Positions 8,959-21,234 of a stretch of 64,000 nucleotides of DNA are shown in pieces (positions within the stretch are counted from its first letter, which is position 1; each line of letters opens with the position of its first letter). The notes beneath the pieces were generated by a model. It was not told the origin of the DNA and ran no database searches. It saw only the letters and a program-made list of their open reading frames with translations. The position numbers were made by a program, and so were the translations under genes. The DNA comes from Rhodococcus jostii RHA1 (GTDB lineage Bacteria; Actinomycetota; Actinomycetes; Mycobacteriales; Mycobacteriaceae): positions 3,782,001 through 3,846,000 of the forward strand of contig NC_008268.1 in NCBI RefSeq assembly GCF_000014565.1, written 5' to 3'.

Positions 8959-9642
8959 ATGACCGCACACGGGGTTTCCCTGGTCACCTTGGACATTGCC
9001 GGAACGAGCGTCGACGAAGGCGGCGCCGTGTACGCCGCGTTGCGCGACACCGTCGAGAAGCACCTCGGCGAGCCGATTCCGGATGCTCGGTTCGACCGGT
9101 GGAAGGGCACGGGCAAGCGGCAGGCCATCGAGGGACTGCTACGGGAGACCGGGGTGCCGGCTGAGAAGAATGTCCTGGACGCCGTCGAATCCGATTTCAC
9201 CGCAATGCTTCTGGACGCGTACCGGAAGACACCGCCCACCGCACTGCCCGGGGTTCACGATGCCTTCGGTGCGTTGCGGCAGCGCGGCATCAAGATCGTT
9301 CTCCAGACCGGCTATTCCCGCGAGATCGCGGAACCGCTACTGGAGCAGGTCGGGTGGGAGATCGGGCGGGACATCGACGGTGTGATCACGAGCGATCAGG
9401 TGCGGATGAGCAGGCCGTCGCCGTATCTCATCTTCCGCGCCATGGAGCTCGCCGGAGTGCAGAACGTCGACGCGGTGCTGGTGGGTGGTGACACCCCGAA
9501 CGATCTCCGAGCAGGGACGAACGCCGGGGCGCGGTACGTGGTGGGTGTCCTGACCGGCGCACACGACGCGGCGGCGCTGCGTCCGGAGCCCCACACGCAC
9601 ATCCTGGAGAGCGCCGCGAAGATCCCCGAACTGCTGGGCTGA
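8959..9642 (+). CDS. HAD hydrolase, phosphonatase-like (TIGR03351 type)
   Basis: A 227-residue HAD-superfamily protein. Motif I is TLDIAGTSVDEGG: the nucleophile Asp is present, and the usual DxDGT is replaced by DIAGT as in phosphonatase-like proteins. Motif II is LQTGYS, and motif IV VGGDTPNDLRAG near residue 172. The family is relative to phosphonoacetaldehyde hydrolase PhnX but lacks the PhnX lid lysine context, and its true substrate is not established. As the last gene of the IclR-CobS/T-like run it may act on a sulfonate- or phosphonate-related aldehyde or ester. A paralogue at 27929 sits with an FAD oxidoreductase. A strong hairpin follows the stop. Confidence 0.78.
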   Translation: MTAHGVSLVTLDIAGTSVDEGGAVYAALRDTVEKHLGEPIPDARFDRWKGTGKRQAIEGLLRETGVPAEKNVLDAVESDFTAMLLDAYRKTPPTALPGVHDAFGALRQRGIKIVLQTGYSREIAEPLLEQVGWEIGRDIDGVITSDQVRMSRPSPYLIFRAMELAGVQNVDAVLVGGDTPNDLRAGTNAGARYVVGVLTGAHDAAALRPEPHTHILESAAKIPELLG

Positions 9643-9648
9643 AAGACA

Positions 9649-9693
9649 ACTGTGGGCCGGTTCTGCTGCACGACAGCGGAACCGGCCCACAGT
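9649..9693. terminator. Bidirectional terminator between HAD and pdxS genes
   Basis: A perfect 15 bp stem, ACTGTGGGCCGGTTC (9649-9663) against GAACCGGCCCACAGT (9679-9693), followed by GTTTTC on the plus strand. It separates the convergent HAD gene and pdxS and can serve both. Confidence 0.8.
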
Positions 9694-9720
9694 GTTTTCG
9701 GAGGAGCAGGGATCAGAACG

Positions 9721-10611
9721 TCACCAGCCGCGTTCGGCGAGCCGGTGCGGGACGGGGATGTCGTCGACGTTGATCCCGACCATCGCCTCACCCAGCCCAC
9801 GGGAAACCTTCGCCAGCACATCCGGGTCGTCGAAGAACGTGGTCGCCTTCACGATCGCCGCGGCCCGCTCCGCCGGGTTACCCGACTTGAAGATCCCCGA
9901 CCCGACGAACACACCCTCCGCACCGAGCTGCATCATCATCGCCGCATCCGCCGGGGTGGCGATGCCACCGGCAGTGAACATCGTGACCGGCAACTTCCCG
10001 GCCTTGGCGACCTCGACGACCAGATCGTACGGCGCCTGCAACTCCTTCGCCGCCACATACAGCTCGTCCTCGCTGAGCGAGGTCAACCGGCGGATCTCCC
10101 CACCAATCGTCCGCATGTGCGTGGTCGCGTTCGACACGTCACCGGTACCGGCCTCCCCCTTGGACCGGATCATCGCCGCACCCTCGGTGATCCGCCGCAG
10201 CGCCTCACCGAGATTGGTGGCACCGCACACGAACGGGACGGTGAACTGCCACTTGTCGATGTGATTGGCGTAGTCGGCCGGGGTCAGCACCTCCGACTCG
10301 TCGACGTAGTCGACCCCGAGGGACTGCAGGATCTGCGCCTCCACGAAGTGCCCGATCCGGGCCTTGGCCATCACCGGGATCGACACCGCGGAGATGATGC
10401 CGTCGATCATGTCCGGATCACTCATCCGGGACACCCCGCCCTGCGCCCGGATGTCCGCGGGCACCCGCTCGAGCGCCATCACCGCGACCGCACCGGCATC
10501 CTCGGCGATCTTCGCCTGATCGGGGGTGACGACGTCCATGATGACCCCGCCCTTCAACATCTCGGCCATGCCACGCTTGACGCGTGCCGTACCGACGGCG
10601 GAATTGTTCAC
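9721..10611 (-). CDS. pdxS: Pyridoxal 5'-phosphate synthase, PdxS subunit
   Basis: A 296-residue (beta/alpha)8 enzyme. It has the family opening [17 protein letters not shown], the active-site lysine in [10 protein letters not shown]...VMAKARIGH, the [19 protein letters not shown] segment and [11 protein letters not shown]. PdxS condenses ribose 5-phosphate, glyceraldehyde 3-phosphate and ammonia into PLP; the ammonia normally comes from glutaminase PdxT. No pdxT is nearby. The GTG at 10611 overlaps the stop of the upstream permease as GTGA and has an AGGAGAC site, so pdxS is translationally coupled to that permease. In most actinobacteria the main pdxS lies in a pdxS-thioesterase-pdxT cluster, so this is probably a second, context-specific copy (inference). 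Confidence 0.92.
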   Translation of the reverse strand: MNNSAVGTARVKRGMAEMLKGGVIMDVVTPDQAKIAEDAGAVAVMALERVPADIRAQGGVSRMSDPDMIDGIISAVSIPVMAKARIGHFVEAQILQSLGVDYVDESEVLTPADYANHIDKWQFTVPFVCGATNLGEALRRITEGAAMIRSKGEAGTGDVSNATTHMRTIGGEIRRLTSLSEDELYVAAKELQAPYDLVVEVAKAGKLPVTMFTAGGIATPADAAMMMQLGAEGVFVGSGIFKSGNPAERAAAIVKATTFFDDPDVLAKVSRGLGEAMVGINVDDIPVPHRLAERGW

Positions 10612-12155
10612 GACTGTCTCCTCTGATGACGATGGGTGTGCGGCTCCTGTTGTGCCGCGGCAAGCAGTTCGATGTCCGAGCCGCCGAGCGTCTCCACGGA
10701 CTCGATGCGCTTCTCCGCCTCCGCAACCGACTCGTCCGCGGAACCGATCGGGGGAGCACCGGACAGCGATTCGTCGTCGCGACCGCCCTTGCCGAGCAAC
10801 TTCCGCACCTCGTAGCTGATCAGGATGACGATCAACGTCAGACCGCTCATGAGGAACTGGGAGCGGGTGGTCGGCAGGAACGCCATCGCGAGGATGACGG
10901 TGGCCATCAGGGCGATGGTGGCGTAGCTCAGCCACGGGAACAACCACATCCGCAGTTGCAGTGCGGCTGGGTCTTCGCGCTCGAGTCGACGCCGGAGCAC
11001 TACCTGGGAGATGGCGATCAGGAGGTACACGAAGAGCGCGACGGCGCCGTACGAGTTGACGAGGAAGCCGAAGACGACGTCGCCCCACACGTACGTGCAG
11101 GCGACGGAGACGTATCCGACGGTGGTGCCGAGCAGGATCGCACGACGGGGCACACCGTTGCGGGACAGTGTCGTGAAGAACTTCGGGGCGTCGCCGTTGC
11201 GGGTGAGCGCGAACAACATTCGGGACGTGGTGTACAGCGCCGAGTTCAGGCAGGAGAGGACCGCCGTGAGGACGATGAAGTTCATGATCGTCGCGACACC
11301 GGGAATTCCCAGGACCTCGAGCACCGCGGCGTACGGGCTCACACCCACACTCTCGGTGTTCCACGGCTGGATCGTGACGACCACGAGAATCGAACCGACG
11401 TAGAACGTCACGATCCGCACCACGATCGACCGCATGGCGTGGGCGACAGCACGCTTCGGCTCCTCCGACTCGGCGGCCGCGATCGTCACGATCTCGGCTC
11501 CCGTGTAGAAGGCGACGCAGGGGACGACCGCCGCGAGCACCGCGCCCCAGCCGAGCGGGGTGAAGCCGCCGTGGTTCACGAGGTTGCCGAGCCCGGGCGT
11601 CGAATCGGGCCACAGCCCGGTGATCCACAGGGCCCCCATCCCGAGAAACAGAACGATCGCCACGACCTTGATCGACGAGAACCAGTACTCGAACTCGCCG
11701 TAGGAGCGGGCGGACACCATGTTGGTGGCCGTCAGCAGGAGCATCAGCCCCAGGCTCAGGAGCCACAGCGGGATCATCGGCAGCCAGAGCTGCAGGATCC
11801 GGCCACCGGCGATCGCCTCGACGGCGACGACAATGACGAAGAAGTACCAGTACATCCACCCCGTCGCGAACCCGGCGCGGCGCCCCAGGGCCTGGCGGGC
11901 GTAGACGTAGAACGATCCGACCACCGGCCGGGCCACCGCCATCTCCGCCAGCATCCGCATGATCAGCAACGTGATGATGCCTGCGATGAGGAAGGAGATG
12001 ATCGCGCCGGGGCCGGCCCCGCCGATGACGACACCGCTGCCCACGAAGAGACCGGCGCCGATCACCCCGCCCAGGGCGATGAGGTTCATGTGCCTGCGTT
12101 TCAGGCCCTTGCCGAGACCTGAACTGTCGGTGTGTCCGGGAACGGTACTGTCCAC
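10608..12155 (-). CDS. APC-family amino-acid permease (GABA/basic amino-acid type), copy 1
   Basis: A 515-residue permease with about twelve membrane helices and the APC signature at the first helix ([20 protein letters not shown]), then [16 protein letters not shown] and the long conserved [15 protein letters not shown] block in the middle. Such permeases import amino acids such as GABA, proline or aromatic amino acids by proton symport; the exact substrate is not visible. The GTG at 12155 has GGAGGAAAT before it; the frame is open to 12284 without a ribosome site. It is coupled by GTGA overlap to pdxS, unusual for a transporter, and suggests import of a substrate handled by a PLP enzyme. 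About four residues in five match the divergent permease at 12736. Confidence 0.87.
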   Translation of the reverse strand: MDSTVPGHTDSSGLGKGLKRRHMNLIALGGVIGAGLFVGSGVVIGGAGPGAIISFLIAGIITLLIMRMLAEMAVARPVVGSFYVYARQALGRRAGFATGWMYWYFFVIVVAVEAIAGGRILQLWLPMIPLWLLSLGLMLLLTATNMVSARSYGEFEYWFSSIKVVAIVLFLGMGALWITGLWPDSTPGLGNLVNHGGFTPLGWGAVLAAVVPCVAFYTGAEIVTIAAAESEEPKRAVAHAMRSIVVRIVTFYVGSILVVVTIQPWNTESVGVSPYAAVLEVLGIPGVATIMNFIVLTAVLSCLNSALYTTSRMLFALTRNGDAPKFFTTLSRNGVPRRAILLGTTVGYVSVACTYVWGDVVFGFLVNSYGAVALFVYLLIAISQVVLRRRLEREDPAALQLRMWLFPWLSYATIALMATVILAMAFLPTTRSQFLMSGLTLIVILISYEVRKLLGKGGRDDESLSGAPPIGSADESVAEAEKRIESVETLGGSDIELLAAAQQEPHTHRHQRRQS

Positions 12156-12253
12156 ATTTCCTCCAGAAGGCGCTGCCGGGACCCTCGCCCGACACGACCT
12201 CGTCGGTCGTACGTCGATGCGGGCACCCACCGGTTCAGCGACCCAATCGTATG

Positions 12254-12269
12254 TGTGATCCACATCACT
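12254..12269. promoter_or_regulatory. CRP/GlxR-like site before permease copy 1
   Basis: TGTGATCCACATCACT, matching TGTGA-N6-TCACA with one mismatch at the last position. It lies about 100 bp upstream of the leftward permease start. Cyclic-AMP receptor type regulators use this motif in actinobacteria; occupancy is inferred. Confidence 0.5.
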
Positions 12270-12512
12270 TATTCCAGTGTTCACCTCACACTACGACTGG
12301 TGTCAGAACTCGCCCAGAGCCAGTTGCCTCGCAAGCGATGGGTCCAGTTCGACCGCGGAACCGCCGACCGAGAAACCCCGTGAACTGGGAAGACGGCGAT
12401 CATCACCGGGAGGAGCGTGTTCGGTTGGCCCGGCGGGTGCGCTGTCGCGGCCGATCTGGATCCCCCGGCGCCGGCGCTCACCCACGAGACCGTGTACACG
12501 CCCTTACCCTGT

Positions 12513-12534
12513 GACCAGTGGTAACGAACTGGTC
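12513..12534. promoter_or_regulatory. Inverted repeat GACCAG-N10-CTGGTC, operator candidate
   Basis: Perfect 6 bp arms with centres one to two helical turns apart, overlapping a second repeat TTACC/GGTAA. Located about 200 bp upstream of permease copy 2. No local regulator gene is adjacent, so the binding protein is unknown. Confidence 0.35.
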
Positions 12535-12735
12535 CTCAGACGTGCCGTCGAACTGGCACTGTGCTGCCCACCGGACCCTCCATACAGTGTTGTGCATCAC
12601 ATCAACAGTTCAGTTCGCGGTGGATCGTCTCCCGTATCTCCGCCGGCACTGTTCTCCGTTCCAACCGCCCGACGATCCGGCCCCGGATCGCGATGGCGAC
12701 CTGACGATTCCGGTCAGCGCACAGTGGAGGAAAAC

Positions 12736-14208
12736 GTGACTTCAACACCACCCCCGGTCCAATCCCAGGACTCCGGCCTCGGAAAGGGCCTGAAGAAACG
12801 GCACATGAACCTCATCGCCCTGGGCGGCGTGATCGGTGCCGGATTGTTCGTCGGCAGCGGCGTCGTCATCGAGAGCGCAGGCCCGGCGGCGATCGTGTCG
12901 TTTCTCATCGCGGGGATCATCACACTCCTGATCATGCGGATGCTGGCGGAGATGGCGGTGGCCCGGCCGGTGGTCGGATCGTTCTACGTGTACGCCAGGG
13001 AAGCGCTCGGCAATCGCGCCGGCTTCTCCGTCGGCTGGATGTACTGGTACTTCTTCGTCATCGTCGTCGCCGTCGAAGCCATCGCCGGCGGCCGAATACT
13101 CCAGCTCTATCTCCCGTCCGCGCCGCTGTGGATCCTCAGCCTCGGGCTTCTCGTCATCCTGACCTGCACCAATCTCGTGTCAGCGCGTTCGTTCGGCGAA
13201 TTCGAATACTGGTTCTCGTCGATCAAGGTGATCGCGATCGTCCTCTTCCTCGGTTTGGGCGCACTGTGGATCACCGGACTGTGGCCGGACGCGACCCCCG
13301 GAGTGGCGAATCTCGTCAGCCACGGCGGATTCGCCCCGCTCGGCTGGGGCGCGGTGCTCGCCGCGGTCGTCCCCTGCGTGGCCTTCTTCACCGGGGCCGA
13401 GATCGTGACAATCGCGGCCGCCGAGTCCGCGGAACCCAAGAAAGCGGTCGCCCGGGCGATGCGTTCCATCGTGGTCCGGATCATCACCTTCTACGTCGGT
13501 TCCATCTTCGTGGTCGTCGCGGTGGTGCCGTGGAGCACGGAGGCCGTCGGCGTCAGCCCCTACGCGGCAGCCCTCTCCGCCCTGCACATTCCCGGTGTCG
13601 CCACGATCATGAACGTCGTCATCCTCACCGCGGTGCTGTCCTGCCTGAACTCCGCGCTGTACACCTCCTCGCGGATGCTCTTCGCGCTCACCCGCAACGG
13701 CGACGCCCCGCACATGTTCACCCGACTGTCCGGCGGCGGCGTGCCCCGGCGCGCGATCCTCGCCGGAACGGTGATCGGCTACGCGTCGGTGATCGCGGCG
13801 TTCGTCTCCCCGGATCTCGTGTTCTCGTTCCTGGTCAACTCGTACGGCGCCGTGGCGCTCTTCGTCTACCTCATGATCGCGATCTCCCAGGTCGCGCTCC
13901 GCAAGAAGCTGGAAGCGCGAGATCCCGAGGCCCTCAGCCTGAAGATGTGGCTGTTCCCCTGGCTCAGCTACGCGACCATCGTCCTGATGGGAGCCGTGAT
14001 CGCCGCCATGGCCGTGCTCCCCACCACCCGTTCGCAGTTCTGGCTGAGTGTGGTGACTCTCGCCTTCATCCTGATCGGGTACGAGTTCCGCCGCCGCAGC
14101 CGGACCAGCGCCGAACGCCTCGACACCGTCACACCGCCCGCGGCCTCGCCCGGCGACGGATCCGACGCGGAACAACTCGTCGGAGTCGTCACCCGCGAGC
14201 AGCCCTGA
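12736..14208 (+). CDS. APC-family amino-acid permease, copy 2
   Basis: A 490-residue permease very like copy 1 across all twelve membrane segments; differences cluster in the termini and the loops. It has the same opening ([18 protein letters not shown]) and [15 protein letters not shown] block. The start is GTG at 12736 behind TGGAGGAAAAC, mirroring the start region of copy 1; the frame is open for 153 codons further upstream but those look non-coding. Two near-identical permeases pointing away from each other suggest duplication and possibly different induction. A perfect hairpin closes the gene at 14225. Confidence 0.87.
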   Translation: MTSTPPPVQSQDSGLGKGLKKRHMNLIALGGVIGAGLFVGSGVVIESAGPAAIVSFLIAGIITLLIMRMLAEMAVARPVVGSFYVYAREALGNRAGFSVGWMYWYFFVIVVAVEAIAGGRILQLYLPSAPLWILSLGLLVILTCTNLVSARSFGEFEYWFSSIKVIAIVLFLGLGALWITGLWPDATPGVANLVSHGGFAPLGWGAVLAAVVPCVAFFTGAEIVTIAAAESAEPKKAVARAMRSIVVRIITFYVGSIFVVVAVVPWSTEAVGVSPYAAALSALHIPGVATIMNVVILTAVLSCLNSALYTSSRMLFALTRNGDAPHMFTRLSGGGVPRRAILAGTVIGYASVIAAFVSPDLVFSFLVNSYGAVALFVYLMIAISQVALRKKLEARDPEALSLKMWLFPWLSYATIVLMGAVIAAMAVLPTTRSQFWLSVVTLAFILIGYEFRRRSRTSAERLDTVTPPAASPGDGSDAEQLVGVVTREQP

Positions 14209-14224
14209 CGCACCCGCCGTACCG

Positions 14225-14258
14225 AAGGACAGGGACCGCACCAGCGGTCCCTGTCCTT
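14225..14258. terminator. Perfect 15 bp hairpin after permease copy 2
   Basis: AAGGACAGGGACCGC (14225-14239), loop ACCA, GCGGTCCCTGTCCTT (14244-14258). It separates the permease from the glnX operon. Confidence 0.8.
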
Positions 14259-14349
14259 CTCTGTGCGTCCGATGCCACATCGGCTTTTCCGGCACGACCC
14301 GCCGAAAATCGGGGCACACTTGCAGAAGACCTCGGCGGAGGAGGGCACC

Positions 14350-15696
14350 GTGTTCCACCGCGGAGACGACGCCGTCACCGAAGAACACTCGCTGGACGAG
14401 TCCCTGCTCGTCGAGCCCGAATCCCGGAGCCGGCCGTGGCGGGAATTCCTCGTCTCGACCCCGGGACGACTGTCCGTGCTGGGGATCGCCCTCGTGACCG
14501 CCGCGCTGGCGACCGGGGCGATCACGTCGGCGGCGATCGGTGCCCGGCAACAGCGCATCGAGACCCTGCGGACACACACCGAACCCCTCACCTACGCGGC
14601 CGAACGGCTCTACAGTTCGCTGTCCATCGCCGACGCCGCGGCCGCCACGTCCTTCATCTCGGGCGGTGTCGAGCCGATCGACGTCCGCAATCGGTACAAC
14701 CAGGCGATCGGGGACGCGTCGAACGCGCTGGTCACCGCGTCTAACGGCGTCGACTCGACAGACGCCGCGGCCCTCGCGCTGCTGTCCGAAATATCGCGGG
14801 ATCTCGCCGACTACACCAGCCTGATCGCCACGGCCCGCGCCAACAATCGGTCGGGCAACCCGGTCGGCGTCGCCTATCTCAGCGACGCCTCCACGATGAT
14901 GCAGGACACGATCCTGCCCGCAGCCGAGAGCCTCTACTCGGAGCAGTCGAGAGCCGTCGCCGACACCCAGGTCCTCACCGCGCGGCTCCCGAGAGCCGCA
15001 TCCGCCGTCGCCGTCGCCCTGCTCGTCGCGCTCGTCCTCGCGCAGGTGTACCTGGCGCGCAAGAGCAAACGCCGCGTCAATCCCGGCCTCGTCCTCGCCT
15101 CCCTCCTCGCCGCCACCCTCCTGATCTGGCTGGCCGCCGCCACCCTGGTCTCCACCGCGGCCACGGACCGAGCGAGAACCCAAGGGGCGCAACCACTCGG
15201 CACGATCACCCAGGCGCGGATCCTCGCCCAGCAGGCCCGGGCGGACGAGACCCTCGCGCTGCTGCAGCGCGGCTCCGACGAACAGTCCGAGGTCGACTAC
15301 GCCCGGCGGTCGGCCGAACTCGCCGACATCCTCGGGGCGCTGCAGGACGGCGATCACGGGCCGGCGACGACACCGCCGATCGACGCCGCCGTCACCGCGC
15401 TCGGCGACTGGCGGCGCGCGCACACCATGCTGCAGGAGAAGCTCGACGTGGGGGACTACCCGGGGGCGAAGGCCATCGCGATCGGCCCCGCGGACTCGGC
15501 GTCCCCCGCCACCTTCGCGGCGCTCGACGAGTCGTTGCAGGACGGCATCGACCGATTCCGCAGCGAGGAACTCGACGGGATGGCCGACGCATATCGCTCG
15601 TTGTCGCTGCTCGCGGTGGGTAGCATGGTGATCGGCGTCCTCTGCGGGTTCGCCGTCGGTGGGGGGATCTGGCCCAGACTGAACGAGTACCACTGA
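14350..15696 (+). CDS. glnX: GlnX, membrane sensor partner of GlnH and PknG
   Basis: A 448-residue protein with N-terminal cytoplasmic tail, a first membrane helix (about residues 40-62), an extracytoplasmic helical domain, two adjoining helices near the middle (about 214-262), a second extracytoplasmic helical domain, and a C-terminal helix (SLLAVGSMVIGVLCGFAVGG). This matches the mycobacterial glnX-glnH-pknG arrangement (Rv0412c-Rv0411c-Rv0410c), in which external amino acids bound by GlnH are signalled through GlnX to kinase PknG. GTG at 14350 has GGAGGAGGG before it; the open frame to 14263 includes the upstream terminator region. Stop and next start share one base (TGATG). Confidence 0.85.
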   Translation: MFHRGDDAVTEEHSLDESLLVEPESRSRPWREFLVSTPGRLSVLGIALVTAALATGAITSAAIGARQQRIETLRTHTEPLTYAAERLYSSLSIADAAAATSFISGGVEPIDVRNRYNQAIGDASNALVTASNGVDSTDAAALALLSEISRDLADYTSLIATARANNRSGNPVGVAYLSDASTMMQDTILPAAESLYSEQSRAVADTQVLTARLPRAASAVAVALLVALVLAQVYLARKSKRRVNPGLVLASLLAATLLIWLAAATLVSTAATDRARTQGAQPLGTITQARILAQQARADETLALLQRGSDEQSEVDYARRSAELADILGALQDGDHGPATTPPIDAAVTALGDWRRAHTMLQEKLDVGDYPGAKAIAIGPADSASPATFAALDESLQDGIDRFRSEELDGMADAYRSLSLLAVGSMVIGVLCGFAVGGGIWPRLNEYH

Positions 15697-16706
15697 TGAC
15701 GCGGGTGATTCGACCGAGACGGCGGACGCGCCCGCGCGCCCTCCTCCTCTCCGCCGCCGTGGTCGCCGTCCTCGCAGCCGGATGCGCCACCCCGCAACCC
15801 CTCACGCCCACCGTCAGCGGCGACTACTCGGAGGTGCCGCTGACGAGTGGGGCCGAGATCCTTCTGCCCACCGGCGACGTGCCCGAGGAGCCACCCGCAC
15901 CCGACTCCTGCGGTGCGCTCGCGAGTCTCCGCCCCGCCGCCACCCCGGACGTCCGGGCGCCGGGAAGCTCGCTGGCCGAGATCACCGCCCGCGGCCGGCT
16001 GATCGTCGGAATCGATCAGAACACCAACCTCTTCAGTTTCCGGGATCCGACCACCGGCATGCTGATGGGATTCGACGTCGACGTCGCGGGCGAGATGGCG
16101 CGGGACCTGTTCGGTGACCCCTCCCGGGTCGAATTCCGCCTCCTCACGTCCGGCGACCGCTTCGACGCCCTCCAGAACGAGGACGTGGATCTCGTGGTGA
16201 AGAGCACGTCGATCACGTGCGAACGGTCCGAGCGTGTCGCCTTCTCCACCGTGTACTTCCAGGCCTATCAACGTCTGCTGGTGCCGAAGGGCTCCGGCAT
16301 TTCCGGCCCGGCGGATCTGGCGGGCAAGCGCGTCTGCACCGCCGGCGACACCACCTCGCTGGACACCGTTCGCCGAGTGCAACCCGAAGCCACGATCGTG
16401 GCGGTACCCGACTGGGACGACTGCCTCGTGGTCCTCCAGCAGCGGCAGGCCGACGCCGCGAGCACCGACGACTCCATCCTCGCCGGGCTCGCCGCCCAGG
16501 ACCCGAACCTGGAGATCGTCGGCCCGCCGCTCGAATCGGAGCCGTACGGCATCGGGGTCAACAAGAACCACGACGATCTCGTGCGCTTCGTGAACGGCAC
16601 GCTGGATCGGATGCGTGCGGACGGAACCTGGACGAGGCTCTACGACAACTGGCTGACGGTTCTCGGCCCTTCCGCCGGACCACCCGCCCCCACGTACCGG
16701 GACTGA
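15696..16706 (+). CDS. glnH: GlnH, substrate-binding lipoprotein
   Basis: A 336-residue type 3 solute-binding protein. Signal peptide with lipobox LAAGC (Cys about residue 29) marks a membrane-anchored lipoprotein; a linker follows, then two lobes starting at about residue 95 (ARGRLIVGIDQNTNLFSF) with the family's GFDVDVAGEMA and GKRVCTAGDTTSLDTV motifs. It is predicted to bind Asp, Glu, Asn or Gln outside the cell, as the mycobacterial counterpart does, and pass the signal to GlnX. No ABC permease genes flank it, in line with a sensing rather than transport role. Starts one base inside the glnX stop and is followed 11 bp later by pknG. Confidence 0.88.
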   Translation: MTRVIRPRRRTRPRALLLSAAVVAVLAAGCATPQPLTPTVSGDYSEVPLTSGAEILLPTGDVPEEPPAPDSCGALASLRPAATPDVRAPGSSLAEITARGRLIVGIDQNTNLFSFRDPTTGMLMGFDVDVAGEMARDLFGDPSRVEFRLLTSGDRFDALQNEDVDLVVKSTSITCERSERVAFSTVYFQAYQRLLVPKGSGISGPADLAGKRVCTAGDTTSLDTVRRVQPEATIVAVPDWDDCLVVLQQRQADAASTDDSILAGLAAQDPNLEIVGPPLESEPYGIGVNKNHDDLVRFVNGTLDRMRADGTWTRLYDNWLTVLGPSAGPPAPTYRD

Positions 16707-16711
16707 GGTGA

Positions 16712-18913
<2,202 letters not shown>

Positions 18914-18927
18914 CTCCCGGACTCGGG

Positions 18928-19143
18928 TCACCGCACCCCGAATCCGGTGTGCTCGCGGCCCCACCGGGCATTCCACGCCATCACCTGCACGCGGTCGCTC
19001 AAAGCATCACGGCTGCGGACCGTTTCGGCCAGCTGGCCCATGAGTTCGATGATGCGGCGCCGGGCGTCCTCCAGTTCCGTTGCCAGGCGCTCCTCCTCCC
19101 TCGACCTCGCGGTGCGGTTTCTGCGCGCGACCATGGTGTTCAT
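18928..19143 (-). CDS. Small coiled-coil protein, function unknown
   Basis: A 71-residue basic N-terminus (MVARRNRTARSREEE) followed by a heptad-rich helix with leucine/isoleucine spacing (ATELEDARRRIIELMGQLAE) and a Trp-containing tail. The ATG at 19143 is preceded by GGAGTAGAG; an upstream frame extension to 19191 lacks this. It is convergent with pknG (14 bp apart) and divergent from thiG. I do not recognise the family; it could be a nucleic-acid-binding or scaffold peptide. Confidence 0.55.
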   Translation of the reverse strand: MNTMVARRNRTARSREEERLATELEDARRRIIELMGQLAETVRSRDALSDRVQVMAWNARWGREHTGFGVR

Positions 19144-19243
19144 CTCTACTCCGATCGTGACGACGTGGTGTTCGGCTCCTCGCACCGACAACTCTGGGCC
19201 GTCTGGTACGGGTCCAGAAGATCCAGATAGACGGCGAGACAGG

Positions 19244-19258
19244 GGTCCAATCTGGACC
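19244..19258. promoter_or_regulatory. Palindrome GGTCCA-ATC-TGGACC upstream of thiG
   Basis: Perfect 6 bp arms about 90 bp upstream of the thiG ATG and 100 bp upstream of the divergent small gene; another GGTCCA half lies at 19211. An operator is plausible; the regulator is unknown. No TPP riboswitch sequence is seen here. Confidence 0.35.
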
Positions 19259-19268
19259 TATGACGTAG

Positions 19269-20114
<846 letters not shown>

Positions 20115-20144
20115 TCGGGCATCCGCGAAGCCGGGCCTTCGGCC

Positions 20145-20186
20145 CGTGCGCGGTTGACGAGCCCCTGCACTCGTCAGCCACGCACG
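20145..20186. terminator. Bidirectional hairpin between thiG and PHP gene
   Basis: Arms CGTGCGCGGTTGACGAG (20145-20161) and CTCGTCAGCCACGCACG (20170-20186) pair in 15 of 17 positions. It lies between two convergent genes. A shorter hairpin CGGGCC-TTC-GGCCCG precedes it. Confidence 0.65.
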
Positions 20187-20190
20187 GGCG

Positions 20191-21207
20191 CTACTTGGCC
20201 CATTCCAGCAGGTCGTCGGCGGACCACGTGTTCACGACGCGGTCGGCCTCGACACCGCACCGCATCGCCCGCTCGCATCCGTACCCCTGCCAGGCAAGTT
20301 GCCCGGGTGCATGCGCGTCGGTGTCGATCGAGAACAGGCACCCCAGGTCCATGGCCAGATCGATGAGACGGCTCGGGGGGTCGCGGCGTTCGGGACGGCT
20401 GTTGATCTCGACGGCGGTGCCGTTGTCGCGGCACGCGGTGAACACCTGCTCCGCGTCGAACGTCGACTCCGGCCTGGTCCCGCGCCCGCCTTCGACGAGA
20501 CGGCCGGTGCAGTGTCCCAGCACGTCCACCAGCGGATTCTCCACCGCCCGGACCATGCGGCGGGTCATCGCCCCGCGCTCCGCCCGCAACTTGGAGTGCA
20601 CACTGGCGACGACGATGTCGAGTTCGTCGAGCAGATCCGGATCCTGGTCGAGTGAACCGTCGTCGAGGATGTCGACCTCGATGCCGGTGAGGATGCGGAA
20701 CGGTGCCAGTTCCTCGTTCAGCTCGGCGATCACCTCCAGCTGAGAACGCAGCCGCTCCGCCGACAGCCCGTTCGCGACCGTCAGGCGTGGGGAATGGTCT
20801 GTGAGAGCGCAGTATTCGTGACCCAGCGCGGCTGCGCTGCGCATCATTTCGTCGATGGGGCTGCCGCCGTCCGACCAGTCGGAGTGAGTGTGCAGGTCGC
20901 CTTTCAGTGCCTCCCGCAGCGCACCGCCGCCGATCGGCTCCGCGTTCTCCCGTAGTTCCGCGAGATAGACGGGCACCCCGTCGAGCGACTCCCGGATCAC
21001 GGTCGCCGTCTTGGGTCCGATGCCCGGCAGATCCTTCCAGCTGTCGGTGCGCCGGCGGACGTCCCGCTGCTCCTCGGACAGTTCGGCCACCACGTCGGCG
21101 GCACGCCGGTACGCCTTCACGCGGTGCGTCTCCGCACGCGACCGTTCGAGCCAGAACGCTGTCTCTCGCAGGGCCTGCACCGGGTCCATCGGGCTGTCGG
21201 CGTCCAT
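20191..21207 (-). CDS. PHP-domain hydrolase with N-terminal helix-hairpin-helix (PolX-tail type)
   Basis: A 338-residue protein. Residues about 1-90 form a DNA polymerase-beta-like helical segment with a helix-hairpin-helix (WKDLPGIGPKTATVIRESL). Residues about 105-330 are a PHP metal-dependent phosphoesterase domain: GDLHTHSDWSDGG (motif 1), ALTDHS, GIEVDIL, VVASVHSKL, DVLGHCTGRL and SIDTDAHAPGQL supply the expected His/Asp/Glu metal ligands. It corresponds to the C-terminal half of bacterial PolX without the polymerase palm, so a 3'-5' exonuclease or phosphodiesterase linked to DNA repair is plausible. Convergent with thiG. Confidence 0.82.
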   Translation of the reverse strand: MDADSPMDPVQALRETAFWLERSRAETHRVKAYRRAADVVAELSEEQRDVRRRTDSWKDLPGIGPKTATVIRESLDGVPVYLAELRENAEPIGGGALREALKGDLHTHSDWSDGGSPIDEMMRSAAALGHEYCALTDHSPRLTVANGLSAERLRSQLEVIAELNEELAPFRILTGIEVDILDDGSLDQDPDLLDELDIVVASVHSKLRAERGAMTRRMVRAVENPLVDVLGHCTGRLVEGGRGTRPESTFDAEQVFTACRDNGTAVEINSRPERRDPPSRLIDLAMDLGCLFSIDTDAHAPGQLAWQGYGCERAMRCGVEADRVVNTWSADDLLEWAK

Positions 21208-21234
21208 GCCTCCAGTGTTGCGCCCACCCCGACG

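Larger units (their letters stand above)
12156..12735. promoter_or_regulatory. 580 bp divergent control region between two permease genes
   Basis: No gene seen. It holds a CRP/GlxR-like site at 12254-12269, an inverted repeat GACCAG-N10-CTGGTC at 12513-12534 overlapping TTACC-N11-GGTAA (12504-12524), and a TGTGCATCACATCA stretch near 12592 that resembles half of a CRP site. Short open frames through it have no ribosome sites and are not supported. Confidence 0.55.

Noticed and set aside
9721..12195. Single minus-strand frame that would fuse an unknown protein to PdxS
   Set aside because: The upstream part is an out-of-frame reading of the permease gene; PdxS starts at the GTG at 10611 with its own ribosome site.
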